Assembly (NCBI RefSeq): GCF_000425745.1 | Contig: NZ_AUEA01000002.1 | Span: 186,001 to 250,000 of the forward strand | DNA from: Pseudomonas cremoricolorata DSM 17059 = NBRC 16634 | GTDB taxonomy: Bacteria > Pseudomonadota > Gammaproteobacteria > Pseudomonadales > Pseudomonadaceae | Length of the DNA: 64,000 nt | Direction of reading: 5' to 3' | Made by a program: the position numbers and the translations under genes | Notes under the pieces: generated by a model | Seen by the model: only the letters and a program-made list of their open reading frames with translations | The model's database searches: none | Told to the model about the DNA's origin: nothing | In this document: positions 39,604-50,700 of the stretch, piece after piece | Numbering within the stretch: position 1 is the stretch's first letter | Layout of the letters: each line of letters begins with the position of its first letter

Positions 39604-40326
39604 GTGACTCTCATCTACGGCCACCGCGGCGCCAAGGGCGAAGCCCCCGAGAACACCCTGACCAGCTTCCGCCAATGCCTGTCCCATGGCGTGACCCGCT
39701 GCGAGCTGGACCTGCACCTGTCGGCCGATAACGAGCTGATGGTCATCCACGACCCGACCCTCAAGCGCACCACCGGCCGGCGCGGCAAGGTGGTCGAGCA
39801 CAGCGCTGCCGACCTGGCCACCTACGATGCCCGCCAGGGCGGTCCAGGCTGGGTTCAGCCTTGCCACATACCGACGCTGAAAACGCTGTTCGAGCAATGC
39901 GACTTCGAACACTGGCAGTTGGAAGTCAAAAGCGCTTCGCGCACCCGCGCCGCCAGCACGGTGCTGGCGATTCGCGAACTGGCCCAGCAGTTCGACCTGC
40001 TCGACAAGGTGACGATCACATCCAGCTCTCGGGAAGTGCTGGACGCGGCTCAGGATCTGGTTCCGGATGTATCGCGCGGCCTGGTCGCCGAATACGCCTG
40101 GCTCGATCCGCTGAAGGTGGCGCACAACTACGGTTGCGAGGTGCTCGCACTGAACTGGACGCTGTGTACCCCCGAGCGCCTGAGCAAGGCCCAGGCGCAG
40201 GGGCTGCACGTGTCGGTGTGGACGGTCAACGAGCCGGCGCTGATGCACCGGCTGGCTGATTTTGGTGTCGACAGCCTGATTACAGACTTTCCCGGTTTGG
40301 CCAGGACCACCCTCGGCAAGGACTGA
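39604..40326 (+). CDS. Glycerophosphodiester phosphodiesterase family protein
   Basis: A 240-residue cytoplasmic GDPD, a TIM-barrel enzyme that cleaves glycerophosphodiesters. The catalytic motifs are YGHRGAKGEAPENTLTSF (His near residue 7), CELDLHLSADNELMVIHDPT (metal-binding Glu-x-Asp and catalytic His) and WQLEVKSA. VDSLITDFPGLA is the family C-terminal box. It starts at GTG 39604, five bases after GAAGGAAC. No signal peptide is present. It is likely cotranscribed with the PilZ gene. Confidence 0.88.
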   Translation: MTLIYGHRGAKGEAPENTLTSFRQCLSHGVTRCELDLHLSADNELMVIHDPTLKRTTGRRGKVVEHSAADLATYDARQGGPGWVQPCHIPTLKTLFEQCDFEHWQLEVKSASRTRAASTVLAIRELAQQFDLLDKVTITSSSREVLDAAQDLVPDVSRGLVAEYAWLDPLKVAHNYGCEVLALNWTLCTPERLSKAQAQGLHVSVWTVNEPALMHRLADFGVDSLITDFPGLARTTLGKD

Positions 40327-40368
40327 AATCACTCACCCCGACCGGCTCAGGCCACCGGCCGGAGCCGC

Positions 40369-41763
40369 TCAAAAAAGCCGGTTCAGGCCGTCGTAGGCCG
40401 CTACCCGATACGCTTCGGCCATGGTCGGGTAGTTGAAGGTGGTATTGACGAAGTACTTCAGGTTGTTCTGCTCGCCGGGCTGGCTCATCACCGCCTGGCC
40501 AATGTGCACGATCTCCGAGGCCTGGTAGCCGAAGCAGTGCACGCCAAGCACTTCCAGGGTTTCGCGGTGGAACAGGATCTTCAGCATGCCCTGCGGCTCA
40601 CCGGCGATCTGCGCGCGGGCCATGCTCTTGAAGAAGGCCTTGCCCACTTCGTAAGGCACCTTGGCCTGGGTCAGCTCCTGTTCGTTCTTGCCGATCGAGC
40701 TGATCTCCGGAATGGTGTAGATGCCGGTCGGCACGTCGTTGACGAAGCGCCAGCTGCCGTTGTCGACGATGCTGCCTGCCGCCGAGCGACCCTGGTCGTG
40801 TGCGGCACTGGCCAGACTCGGCCAGCCGATGACATCGCCTGCGCCATAGATGTTGGCGACGTCGGTGCGGTAGTTCTCGTCCACTTCGATCTGGCCACGG
40901 CTGTTGACCTTGATGCCGATGTTCTCAAGGCCCAGCTTGTCGGTGTTGCCGGTGCGGCCGTTGCACCAGAGCAAGGCGTCGGCCTTGATCTTCTTGCCCG
41001 ACTTCAGGTGCAGGATCACCCCGTTGTCGAGCCCTTCGACGCGCTCGTAGTCTTCGTTATGCCGGACGGTGATGTTGTTGTTGCTGAAGTGGTAGCTCAG
41101 CGCCTGGGAAATTTCCGAGTCAAGGAAGCTGAGCAACTGCCCGCGGTTGTCCACCAGCTCGACCAGCACGCCCAGGCCGCTGAAGATCGAAGCGTACTCG
41201 CAACCGATCACGCCGGCGCCGTAGACGATCAGTTTGCGCGGGGTGTGGCTGAGGCTGAGGATGGTGTCGCTGTCGTACACGCGCGGGTGATTGAAGTCGA
41301 TGTCGGCCGGGCGATAAGGCCGCGAGCCGGTGGCGATGATGATGTGCTTGGCCACCAGCTGCTCTACCACGCCGTTGGGGCACACCACTTGCACGGTCTG
41401 CTCGTCGGCGAAGCTGCCGGTGCCGAAGAACAGGTCGACGCGGTTGCGCGCGTAGTAGCCGGTGCGCGAGGCGACCTGCTTGGCGATGACCTTCTCGGCG
41501 CTCTTGAGCACGTCGGGGAATGAGAACCAGCGCGGCTCGCCGATGGCACGGAACATCGGATTGGTGTTGAACTGCATGATCTGGCGCACCGAGTGACGCA
41601 GGGCCTTGGACGGAATGGTGCCCAGGTGGGTGCAGTTGCCGCCGACCTGGCGGCGGGTGTCGACCATCGCCACCTTGCGACCGGCCTTGGCGGCGTTCAT
41701 CGCCGCGCCTTCTCCGGCAGGGCCGGAACCCAGTACCACCACGTCGTAGTTGTAGACAGCCAT
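40369..41763 (-). CDS. sthA: Soluble pyridine nucleotide transhydrogenase
   Basis: A 464-residue FAD flavoprotein that moves reducing equivalents between NADPH and NADH in the cytosol. The FAD-binding motif is [20 protein letters not shown]. The position of the disulfide in related reductases reads [16 protein letters not shown], with only one Cys, as expected for SthA and unlike lipoamide dehydrogenase. NAD(P) binding is at [15 protein letters not shown] (about 180), and [20 protein letters not shown] is near 303. The C-terminal dimer domain ends YDGLNRLF. The ATG at 41763 fits the family. Confidence 0.95.
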   Translation of the reverse strand: MAVYNYDVVVLGSGPAGEGAAMNAAKAGRKVAMVDTRRQVGGNCTHLGTIPSKALRHSVRQIMQFNTNPMFRAIGEPRWFSFPDVLKSAEKVIAKQVASRTGYYARNRVDLFFGTGSFADEQTVQVVCPNGVVEQLVAKHIIIATGSRPYRPADIDFNHPRVYDSDTILSLSHTPRKLIVYGAGVIGCEYASIFSGLGVLVELVDNRGQLLSFLDSEISQALSYHFSNNNITVRHNEDYERVEGLDNGVILHLKSGKKIKADALLWCNGRTGNTDKLGLENIGIKVNSRGQIEVDENYRTDVANIYGAGDVIGWPSLASAAHDQGRSAAGSIVDNGSWRFVNDVPTGIYTIPEISSIGKNEQELTQAKVPYEVGKAFFKSMARAQIAGEPQGMLKILFHRETLEVLGVHCFGYQASEIVHIGQAVMSQPGEQNNLKYFVNTTFNYPTMAEAYRVAAYDGLNRLF

Positions 41764-42009
41764 GCGTACTCCTTCAGAACGGGCCCGGCGGCCGAGCTGG
41801 CCGCGGGGCTTGGCCATGGCGCCCAAGCGCCATGTAAAAATTCTTGTGCAGTTTAATGAAGCGCCAATGGCGCGCACATTAACCCTTGGTCGCGTCGTAG
41901 GCCAATTCTGCCTGCACTACATGTCACTTGCCTGCTTGCTTGCTGGCGCCGTTTCATGCGCTCGGCGCGCCTTGCTCGTGCGCTTGCGCAGTCTGTGCAG
42001 GCCAGACGC

Positions 42010-42036
42010 AAAACGGGAACCCGAAGGTTCCCGTTT
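42010..42036 (-). terminator. Hairpin terminator after gapB
   Basis: AAACGGGAACC (42011-42021) and GGTTCCCGTTT (42026-42036) form a perfect 11-bp stem around a four-base loop that reads TTCG on the minus strand, a very stable tetraloop. It lies 22 nt after the gapB stop. The rest of 41764-42057 shows no gene and should include the sthA promoter. Confidence 0.85.
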
Positions 42037-42057
42037 CGCCTGCACATTACCCGCCGA

Positions 42058-43506
42058 TCAGCGCGGGAATGCCGGTGGGTTGACCCCGGCCATGTCTTCC
42101 ATCACCCGCACGACCTGGCAGCTGTAGCCAAACTCGTTGTCGTACCAGACGTACAGCACGACGCGGTTGTCGTTGGCGATGGTCGCCTCGGCATCCACCA
42201 CGCCTGCGTGGCGCGAGCCGACGAAGTCGGTGGAGACCACTTCCTGCGAGCTGACGTAGTCGATCTGCTTGTGCAGGTCAGAGTGCATGGCGGTCTGACG
42301 CAGGTACTCGTTGATCTCCTCGCGGGAGGTCGGCTTTTCCAGGTTCAGGTTGAGAATGGCCATGGACACGTTCGGCGTCGGCACGCGAATGGCGTTGCCG
42401 GTCAGCTTGCCCTTGAGCACCGGCAGCGCCTTGGCCGCAGCGGTGGCGGCGCCGGTCTCGGTGATGACCATGTTCAGCGTCGCGGCGCGGCCACGACGGC
42501 TGCCCTTGTGGAAGTTGTCGATCAGGTTCTGGTCGTTGGTGAACGAGTGAACGGTTTCGACGTGACCGTTGATGATGCCGTACTTGTCGTTGACCGCCTT
42601 GAGCACCGGCACGATGGCGTTGGTGGTGCACGAGGCCGCGGAAACGATCTTGTCGTCGGCGGTGATGTCGCCGTGGTTGATGCCATGCACGACGTTCTTC
42701 AGCGCGCCCTTGCCCGGTGCGGTGAGGATCACGCGGCCTGCGCCAGGGCAGGTCAGGTGCTGGCCGAGGCCGTCGGCATCACGCCATACACCGGTGTTGT
42801 CGACGATCAGGGCATTGTTGATGCCGTACTGGGTGTAGTCGACTTCACTGGGGTTCTTGGCGTAGATGACCTGGATCAGGTTGCCGTTGGCGGTGATGGT
42901 GTTGTTGGCTTCGTCGATGACGATGGTGCCGTCGAACGGGCCATGCACCGAATCACGACGCAGCAGGCTGGCGCGCTTGACCAGGTCGTTTTCCGAACCC
43001 TTGCGCACGACGATGGCGCGCAGGCGCAGGCCGTCGCCACCACCGGTTTTCTCGATCAGGATGCGCGCCAGCAGGCGGCCAATACGGCCAAAGCCGTACA
43101 GCACCACGTCGGTGCCCTTGCGCTCGCCGCTGCCTTGCTTACCCACTACATCGGCCAGTTCCTCGCGAACGAAGTCTTCGGCGCTACGGCCCTTGCCTTC
43201 GAGCTTGAACTTGTTGGCCAGCTTGCCCAGGTCGACCGAAGCGGCGCCCAGTTTCAGCTCGCTCATGGCCTTGAGCAGCGGGAACGTCTCGTGCACGGAC
43301 AGCTCGGTTTCGTCGGTCTGACGATGACGCGCAAAGCGGTGCGCCTTGAGGATCGAGATCACCGAACGGTTGATCAGGCTGCGGCCATAGATCGAGCTTA
43401 CCACGTTGTTATTGCGGTAGAGCTGACCAATCAGCGGAATCATCGCTTCGGCAAGCGCTTCACGATCGATCCACTCACCAAGACACTGGTCGGGCTTCTG
43501 AGTCAC
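42058..43506 (-). CDS. gapB: Glyceraldehyde-3-phosphate dehydrogenase, large (GapB-type) form
   Basis: A 482-residue GAPDH, well over the usual 330. The extra N-terminal domain (about 1-135; LGEWIDREALAEAMIPLIGQ, ELSVHETFPLLKAMSELKLG) is typical of the large Pseudomonas type located next to mfd. The Rossmann start is VLYGFGRIGRLLARILIEK (about 139), the catalytic Cys is in SAASCTTNAIVPVL, and YDNEFGYSCQVVRVM is the C-terminal box. It is probably used in the gluconeogenic direction; that is known for relatives, not shown here. I chose GTG 43506 (VTQKPDQCL) because GGAAGG lies five bases before it; ATG 43521 is the alternative. Confidence 0.9.
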   Translation of the reverse strand: MTQKPDQCLGEWIDREALAEAMIPLIGQLYRNNNVVSSIYGRSLINRSVISILKAHRFARHRQTDETELSVHETFPLLKAMSELKLGAASVDLGKLANKFKLEGKGRSAEDFVREELADVVGKQGSGERKGTDVVLYGFGRIGRLLARILIEKTGGGDGLRLRAIVVRKGSENDLVKRASLLRRDSVHGPFDGTIVIDEANNTITANGNLIQVIYAKNPSEVDYTQYGINNALIVDNTGVWRDADGLGQHLTCPGAGRVILTAPGKGALKNVVHGINHGDITADDKIVSAASCTTNAIVPVLKAVNDKYGIINGHVETVHSFTNDQNLIDNFHKGSRRGRAATLNMVITETGAATAAAKALPVLKGKLTGNAIRVPTPNVSMAILNLNLEKPTSREEINEYLRQTAMHSDLHKQIDYVSSQEVVSTDFVGSRHAGVVDAEATIANDNRVVLYVWYDNEFGYSCQVVRVMEDMAGVNPPAFPR

Positions 43507-43545
43507 GGGAACCTTCCACATGTAGGGACAAAAAAAAGGGGCTAC

Positions 43546-43574
43546 ATTATGCCGCCCCTGAGTCTATCGGGCAA
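43546..43574 (-). promoter_or_regulatory. Sigma-70 promoter of gapB
   Basis: On the minus strand TTGCCC (43574-43569) and CATAAT (43551-43546) are spaced by exactly 17 nt, with four and five of six consensus matches. It stands about 40 nt upstream of the gapB start. Confidence 0.6.
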
Positions 43575-43618
43575 TCGGCGACGCGTGTGGGGTGGTGCAT
43601 ATTCAATGCCGCATGAAC

Positions 43619-43647
43619 CTGACAGCCATGCCCGCCCCCGGTACAAT
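43619..43647 (+). promoter_or_regulatory. Sigma-70 promoter of mfd
   Basis: CTGACA (43619-43624) and TACAAT (43642-43647) each match five of six consensus bases and are spaced by 17 nt. The start site would be near 43654, about 30 nt before the mfd GTG. It is divergent from the gapB promoter, with 44 nt between the two -35 elements. Confidence 0.7.
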
Positions 43648-43684
43648 CGACCTCTTTGCCGCAACGCTTGGAGTCCGATCTCCC

Positions 43685-46600
43685 GTGTCAGTTCTGCGCC
43701 TCCCGAAAATGTCGGCAACAGCCGGCAAACAAACCTGGGGCAACCTGCAGGGCGCCGCCCTGAGCCTTGCCATTGCCGAGGCGGCCAGCAGTGCCGGCCG
43801 CTTCACCTTGCTGCTGACCGCCGACAGCCAGGCCGCCGATCGTCTGGAACAGGAACTGCGCTTCTTCGCCCCGCAGTTGCCGGTACTGCCTTTCCCTGAC
43901 TGGGAAACCCTGCCGTACGACCTGTTCTCGCCGCACCAGGACATCATTTCCCAGCGTATCGCCAGCCTCTACCGCTTGCCGGAACTGGACCACGGCATCC
44001 TCGTGGTACCGATCACCACGGCTTTGCATCGCCTGGCGCCGACGCGTTTTCTGCTCGGCAGCAGCCTGGTGCTGGATGTCGGCCAGAAGATCGACGTCGA
44101 GCAGATGCGCGCACGCCTTGAAGCCAGCGGCTACCGCTGCGTCGATACGGTGTACGAACACGGCGAGTTCGCCGTGCGCGGCGCGCTGATCGACCTGTTC
44201 CCCATGGGCAGCCGCCAGCCGTACCGCATCGACCTGTTCGATGACGAGATCGAAACCCTGCGCACTTTCGACCCCGAGACCCAGCGCTCGATCGACAAGG
44301 TCGAATCGATTCGCCTGCTGCCGGCGCGCGAATTCCCGATGCAAAAAGACGAAGTGACGCGCTTCAAGGCACGCTTTCGCGAGCGTTTCGACGTCGATTT
44401 TCGCCGCAGCGCGATCTTCCAGGACCTGGCCAGCGGAATCGTACCGGCCGGCATCGAGTACTACCTGCCGCTGTTCTTCGAAGAAACCTCGACCCTGTTC
44501 GATTACCTGCCAGGCGACACCCAGGTGTTTTCCCTGCCAGGCGTCGAGCAGGCCGCCGAAACCTTCTGGAACGACGTGCGCGGGCGCTATGAAGATCGCC
44601 GCGGCGACCTCAGCCGGCCACTGCTGCCGCCGGCCGAGCTGTTCTTGCCGGTGGAAGACTGCTTCGCCCGTCTCAAGCAATGGCCACGCGTGGTGGTCAG
44701 CAGCGAGGATGTCGGCAGCGGCACCGGGCGCCAGCAGTTCGCCACCCAGCGCCTGCCGGATCTTGCCATCGAAGCCAAGGCCAATCAGCCCCTGGCGGCG
44801 CTCTCGCAGTTCCTCGAGCAGTTCCCCGGCCGGGTGCTGTTCACCGCCGAATCGGCCGGCCGGCGCGAAGTGCTGCTCGAGCTGCTCGAACGGCTCAAGC
44901 TGCGCCCGCAGAACGTCGAGAGCTGGGCCGAGTTCGTCAGCAGCGCCGCGCGCCTGGCGATCACCATCGCGCCGCTGGACGATGGCCTGCAGCTGCAAGA
45001 CCCCGACTTGGCGCTGATCGCCGAAAGCCCGCTGTTCGGCCAGCGCGTGATGCAGCGTCGGCGCCGCGAAAAGCGCGGCGAGGCAGCCAACGATGCGGTG
45101 ATCAAGAACCTCACCGAGCTGCGCGAAGGCGCGCCGGTGGTGCACATCGACCATGGTGTGGGCCGCTACCTGGGCCTGGCGACCCTGGAAATCGACGACC
45201 AGGCCGCCGAATTCCTCACGCTGGAATACGCCGAAGGCGCCAAGCTGTATGTTCCGGTCGCCAACCTGCACCTGATCGCCCGCTACACCGGCAGCGACGA
45301 CGCTCTGGCGCCGTTGCACCGGCTGGGTTCGGAAACCTGGCAGAAGGCCAAGCGCAAGGCGGCCGAGCAGGTCCGCGATGTCGCCGCCGAGCTGCTCGAC
45401 ATCTACGCCCGCCGCGCGGCGCGGGTGGGCCACGCCTTTGCCGACCCTGCGGCGGACTACGCCACCTTCAGCGCCGGCTTCCCGTTCGAAGAAACCCCCG
45501 ACCAGCAGTCGGCCATCGAAGCGGTGCGCCAGGACATGCTGGCCGCCAAGCCCATGGATCGCCTGGTCTGTGGCGATGTCGGCTTCGGCAAGACCGAAGT
45601 GGCCATGCGCGCTGCGTTCATCGCCGTGCACAGTGGCCGACAGGTAGCCCTGCTGGTGCCCACCACCTTGCTCGCCCAGCAGCACTACAACAGCTTCCGC
45701 GACCGCTTCGCCGAGTGGCCGGTGAAGGTCGAGGTCATGAGCCGCTTCAAGTCGGCCAAGGAAGTGTCGGCCGCGGCAGCGGAGCTTGCCGACGGCAAGA
45801 TCGACATCCTCATCGGCACCCACAAGCTGCTGCAGGATGACGTGCGTTTCAAGGACCTGGGCCTGGTGATCATCGACGAAGAGCACCGTTTCGGGGTGCG
45901 CCAGAAGGAACAGCTCAAGGCGCTGCGCAGCGAGGTCGACATCCTCACCCTCACCGCCACGCCGATTCCGCGCACGCTGAACATGGCCGTGGCCGGCATG
46001 CGCGACCTGTCGATCATCGCCACTCCGCCGGCGCGGCGCCTGTCGGTGCGCACGTTCGTCATGGAGCAGAACAACAGCACCATCAAGGAAGCGTTGCTGC
46101 GTGAGCTGCTGCGCGGCGGCCAGGTGTACTACCTGCACAACGACGTGAAGAGCATCGAGAAATGCGCCAACGACCTCGCCGCGCTGGTGCCTGAGGCGCG
46201 CATCGGCATCGGCCACGGGCAGATGCGCGAGCGCGAGCTGGAACAGGTGATGAGCGACTTCTACCACAAGCGCTTCAACGTGCTGGTGGCCTCGACCATC
46301 ATCGAAACCGGCATCGACGTGCCGAGCGCCAACACCATCGTCATCGAACGCGCCGACAAGTTCGGCCTGGCCCAGTTGCACCAGTTGCGTGGCCGGGTCG
46401 GGCGCAGTCACCACCAGGCTTATGCCTACCTGCTCACCCCACCGCGCCAGCAGGTCAGCGCCGATGCGGAAAAACGCCTGGAAGCCATCGCCAACACCCA
46501 GGACCTGGGCGCAGGTTTCGTGCTGGCCACCAACGACCTGGAAATCCGTGGCGCCGGCGAGCTGCTCGGCGAAGGCCAGAGCGGGCAGATTCAGGCAGTC

Positions 46601-47134
46601 GGCTTCACCCTGTACATGGAAATGCTCGAACGGGCGGTCAAGGCTATCCGCAAGGGCACACAGCCGAACCTGGAGCAGCCGCTGGGCGGCGGGCCGGAGA
46701 TCAACCTGCGCCTGCCGGCGCTGATCCCCGAGGATTACCTGCCGGACGTGCATGCCCGGCTGATCCTGTACAAACGCATCGCCTCGGCCGCCGACGAGGA
46801 AGGCCTCAAAGACCTGCAGGTGGAAATGATCGACCGCTTTGGCCTGCTGCCGGAGCCGACCAAGAACCTGATTCGCCTGACCCTGCTGAAATTGCAGGCC
46901 GAAAAACTCGGCATCAAGAAAGTCGATGCCGGGCCCAATGGCGGCAAGATCGAGTTCGAGGCCGAAACGCCGGTCGATCCGCTAACCCTGATCAAGCTGA
47001 TTCAGGGCCAGCCCAAGCGCTACAAGTTCGAGGGCGCCACGCAGTTCCGCTTCCTCGTTCCGATGGAACGCGCCGACGAGCGCTTCTCGACCCTCGAGGC
47101 GCTGTTCGAGCGCCTGACACCACCGACTGCCTGA
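43685..47134 (+). CDS. mfd: Transcription-repair coupling factor
   Basis: A 1149-residue ATPase that removes RNA polymerase stalled at DNA lesions and recruits UvrA. The UvrB-like N-terminal module is visible (FPDWETLPYDLFSPHQDIIS). It continues with the RNA polymerase interaction domain (VVHIDHGVGRYLGLATLEID, about 490). The translocase has Walker A CGDVGFGKTEVAMRAAF (about 630), the DEEHR box (VIIDEEHRFGV) and TATPIPRTLNMA. The TRCF domain (HQLRGRVGRSHHQAYAYLLT, then C-terminal) follows. GTG at 43685 (VSVLRLPKMSATAGKQTWG) gives the family start. CsiV follows after ten bases. Confidence 0.96.
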   Translation: MSVLRLPKMSATAGKQTWGNLQGAALSLAIAEAASSAGRFTLLLTADSQAADRLEQELRFFAPQLPVLPFPDWETLPYDLFSPHQDIISQRIASLYRLPELDHGILVVPITTALHRLAPTRFLLGSSLVLDVGQKIDVEQMRARLEASGYRCVDTVYEHGEFAVRGALIDLFPMGSRQPYRIDLFDDEIETLRTFDPETQRSIDKVESIRLLPAREFPMQKDEVTRFKARFRERFDVDFRRSAIFQDLASGIVPAGIEYYLPLFFEETSTLFDYLPGDTQVFSLPGVEQAAETFWNDVRGRYEDRRGDLSRPLLPPAELFLPVEDCFARLKQWPRVVVSSEDVGSGTGRQQFATQRLPDLAIEAKANQPLAALSQFLEQFPGRVLFTAESAGRREVLLELLERLKLRPQNVESWAEFVSSAARLAITIAPLDDGLQLQDPDLALIAESPLFGQRVMQRRRREKRGEAANDAVIKNLTELREGAPVVHIDHGVGRYLGLATLEIDDQAAEFLTLEYAEGAKLYVPVANLHLIARYTGSDDALAPLHRLGSETWQKAKRKAAEQVRDVAAELLDIYARRAARVGHAFADPAADYATFSAGFPFEETPDQQSAIEAVRQDMLAAKPMDRLVCGDVGFGKTEVAMRAAFIAVHSGRQVALLVPTTLLAQQHYNSFRDRFAEWPVKVEVMSRFKSAKEVSAAAAELADGKIDILIGTHKLLQDDVRFKDLGLVIIDEEHRFGVRQKEQLKALRSEVDILTLTATPIPRTLNMAVAGMRDLSIIATPPARRLSVRTFVMEQNNSTIKEALLRELLRGGQVYYLHNDVKSIEKCANDLAALVPEARIGIGHGQMRERELEQVMSDFYHKRFNVLVASTIIETGIDVPSANTIVIERADKFGLAQLHQLRGRVGRSHHQAYAYLLTPPRQQVSADAEKRLEAIANTQDLGAGFVLATNDLEIRGAGELLGEGQSGQIQAVGFTLYMEMLERAVKAIRKGTQPNLEQPLGGGPEINLRLPALIPEDYLPDVHARLILYKRIASAADEEGLKDLQVEMIDRFGLLPEPTKNLIRLTLLKLQAEKLGIKKVDAGPNGGKIEFEAETPVDPLTLIKLIQGQPKRYKFEGATQFRFLVPMERADERFSTLEALFERLTPPTA

Positions 47135-47144
47135 AGGAACATCC

Positions 47145-47717
47145 ATGCGTGCCATTCATTGCCTGAGCCTGCTGCTGGCCCTCGCTGCCCCCCTCGCCAG
47201 CGCTGACGGCCTGTACCAGGTCGAGATGATTCTGATCAGGCAGAATGCCGTGCCCGCCCAGGCCAGTGCCCCCGCCCCGGCCCACTGGCGCGAGGGCGCC
47301 ACGCCGCTTGCGGCCGACGCCGAGCGGCCAGCCCGGCTCAACGGCGAGCTCGAGCGCCTGCAAGGCAACCCTGAGTACAGCGTGCTGCTGCACAAGTCGT
47401 GGGAGCAGTCGCTTGGCCCGCAGCCGAGCCTGATCGCCCTCAGCGGCGGTGAGTCGACCTATGGTCGCTTCCCCATCGAAGGCACGCTGAGCCTCACCGA
47501 GGGCCGCTTCATCGCAGCCCAGGCGCGCTTCTGGGTCAACCAGCTCGACGGCAATGGGCGAGTGATCGAAAGCGAACAGTTCCGCCAGAGCAATGCCAAC
47601 GTCAAACGCGCCCAGCTCAACTTCCTCGACGGTGGTCATCTGGCGCTGCTGCTCAAGGTCAGCCCGGTCGGCGGCCGACAACCGGCGCCGGTCGACACTG
47701 AACTGCTGGAGCAGTGA
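47145..47717 (+). CDS. CsiV-family exported protein
   Basis: A 190-residue protein. The signal peptide MRAIHCLSLLLALAAPLASA is followed by GLYQVEMILIRQNAVPAQ and a region with VNQLDGNGRVIESEQFRQ, which fits the CsiV family (periplasmic proteins named for peptidoglycan binding and D-amino-acid response in Vibrio). Its role in Pseudomonas is unclear. GAAGGAAC precedes the ATG. The next gene starts on its stop (GTGA at 47714-47717). Confidence 0.78.
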   Translation: MRAIHCLSLLLALAAPLASADGLYQVEMILIRQNAVPAQASAPAPAHWREGATPLAADAERPARLNGELERLQGNPEYSVLLHKSWEQSLGPQPSLIALSGGESTYGRFPIEGTLSLTEGRFIAAQARFWVNQLDGNGRVIESEQFRQSNANVKRAQLNFLDGGHLALLLKVSPVGGRQPAPVDTELLEQ

Positions 47718-50700
47718 CGGTGGCCGAACCGCGCGCCCTGACCCTGTTGCGTCAGTCCAACGCCTGGGTCGAGCAGTTCGATCCGCGGACCTTGAAGCGC
47801 GGCGCCGAGTACGCTCGCCAGGGCCGTTCCCGGCTGGTGAAGATCGATGACCTGTCGATCATCGCGCGCTGCGAAGGCTCGGGAGCCGAGTTCTACCAGC
47901 AGTCGATCAACCTCATCGCCCAGCCCGCTGGCCTGCGGTTGATCTGCCGCTGCAGTTGCCCGGTGCAGGGCAACTGCAAACACAGCGCCGCCGCGCTGTA
48001 CACCTTGCAGCAGCAGGCCCAGGCAAGCGCCGGCGATGATCACTCGCAGCAACTGCCGCCGGAACTCAACTCTTGGATGAGCGGCCTGGAAAACCCGGCA
48101 ACTGCGAGCGCCGACAAGCCCGACAGCAAAGGCCGCGCGCTGTATTACCAGGTCGGCATCGATGAACCGCAGTGCTACCTGCAAGTGCACAAGGGCGTGC
48201 TCGACAGCGCCGGCGAGCTGGAGCTGACCCCGGTGAAATCGTTGCCCGAGCTGGTCTACTATCCGCCGCGCTACGTCAGCGACGGCGACAAACGCCTGCT
48301 GCGCCTGCTGGAGAGTCACCGCCCACACGGCACGTTGCTGTCCAGAATTGCCCTGCATGGCGCCGAAGGTGCGGAAATCCTCGAGTACGCCCTGGCAACC
48401 GGGCGTCTGCTGTGGACGCAACAGCTGCCCGCCCTGAGCGCAGGCCCGCTGCGCAGCGGCGAATTTCGCTGGCTGCGCAACGACAGCGGGCACTACCGCG
48501 GCGCCTGGTTCGACGGCGACGCTGCGTTCGAACAGATCCTGCCACTGACGCCATTGTTCTACCTCGACAGCCAACAACGACTGCTGGGCAAACTGGAGCA
48601 TGAACTCGACCCGTTCATCGCCACGCAACTGTCCCAGGCGCCGAGCGTGCCCGAGCACCTGGTCGTGCCGCTGAGCCATCGGCTCAACGCGCTCAATCGT
48701 CAGGTGCCGACCCCGACCCAGGTGCGCAGTGAGCGCCTCGATGACGTGCAGCCGGTGCCGCACCTGGCCCTGGGCAGCATCGAGTTCAGCGCCTACGCAA
48801 CCAAGACCGGACGCATGCAGCGACAGATGCAGCACCGCGCCGCGCTGTCGTTCGACTATCTGGGCGTGCGCGCCAGCGGCAGCAGCGACAAACCGCTGAC
48901 CCGCCTGCAAGACGCCGTCAGCCAGCGCATCGAGCGCCAGCCGAAGGCGGAAAACGCGGCGCGCAAGGTGCTGCGCGACCTGGGTTTCAAGCCCGCCATG
49001 CGCCAAAGCAAGGCATTGCCCGACAGCGCCGGCGAGATGCTGCAGTTGCCCGACGATGAAGCCTGGCTGAGCGTATCTCGCGAGGCACTGCCGCGCCTGC
49101 GCGAGGCGGGCTGGGTGATCGACGTGCAGCGCGATTTCTCGTTCAACCTGCACAGCGTCGAGGACTGGTACGCCGATATCGACGAAGCCGCAGGTCGCGA
49201 GTGGTTCGACCTGGAACTGGGCATCGTGGTCGACGGCCAACGCCACAGCCTGCTGCCCATCGTTCTGCACCTGCTGCGCAGCAACCCAGAACTGCTGCGT
49301 CAGGGCGAACTGGCCAAGCGCGGCGACGATGAACACTTGCTGGTCGATCTCAATCAGCAGCGCCCCGACGGCCCAGCCCTGCGCGTGGCCTTGCCCTACG
49401 GCCGCCTGCGCGCGTTGATGGCGACCCTCGGCGATCTGTTCCACAGCGATGACCCAGGCAACCCGCAGCTACGCCTGGACCGCGCCGACGCCGCGCGCCT
49501 CAACCAGCTCGACGCGCTGCCGCTGAAGTGGCAAGGCGGCGAGGCGGTGCGCCACCTTGGCCAGCGCCTGCGCGATGCCCGTGAGTTGCAGGTGGCGCCG
49601 CCCGAGCGGCTGATGGCCAGCCTGCGGCCTTACCAACAGCAGGGGCTCAATTGGCTGCAGGTGCTGCGCGAGCTGGGCGTCGGCGGTGTGCTGGGCGATG
49701 ACATGGGCCTGGGCAAGACCTTGCAGACCCTGGCGCATCTGCTGCTGGAAAAACAGGCCGGGCGCCTGCAGCGACCCGCCCTGGTGGTGCTGCCCACCAG
49801 CCTGGTGCCGAACTGGATCGACGAAGCGCAGCGCTTCGCCCCCGACCTGCGCGTGCTCAGCCTGCACGGCCCAGGCCGCAGCAAGTATTTCGCCCAACTT
49901 GCCGAATACGACCTGGTGCTCACCACCTACGCCCTGGTGCCGCGCGATCTCGAGCACCTGCAGGCACAGCCATGGCATGTGCTGGTGCTCGACGAAGCGC
50001 AGAACATCAAGAGCAGCACCAGCAAGGCCGCCAGTGCGCTGCGAGAATTGCAGGCCCAGCAGCGTATCTGCCTGAGCGGCACACCGGTGGAAAACAACCT
50101 GGGTGAGCTGTGGTCGCTGTTTCACTTCCTCATGCCGGGCTGGCTAGGCGATCAGAAGGGCTTCAACCGCGACTACCGTACGCCCATCGAGCGCCACGGC
50201 GACACCGAGCGCATGGCCCACCTGGCCCGGCGCATCAGACCGTTCCTGTTGCGCCGCACCAAGGAAGAGGTGGCCCGCGACCTGCCGCCCAAGACCGAGA
50301 TGATTCACTGGGTCGAGCTCAGCGATGCCCAGCGCGATACCTATGAAGCGGTGCGCGTGGCGATGGACGAGAAAGTGCGCGAGGAGATCGCCCGCAACGG
50401 TGCGGCGCGCAGTCAGATCGTCATCCTCGATGCGCTGCTCAAACTGCGCCAGGTGTGTTGCGACCTGCGCCTGGTCAAAGGCAGTGAGGTCAAGAGCAGC
50501 CAGCACGACAAAGGCAAGCTCGGCAGCCTGCTGGAGATGCTCGATGAGCTGCTGCGCGAAGGGCGGCGGATTCTGTTGTTCTCGCAGTTCACCTCGATGC
50601 TCGCGCTGATCGAGCAGGCGTTGGTCAAACGTGGCATTCGCTACAGCCTGCTGACCGGCGACACCCGCGACCGCCGCGCGCCGGTGGCGGCCTTCCAGAA

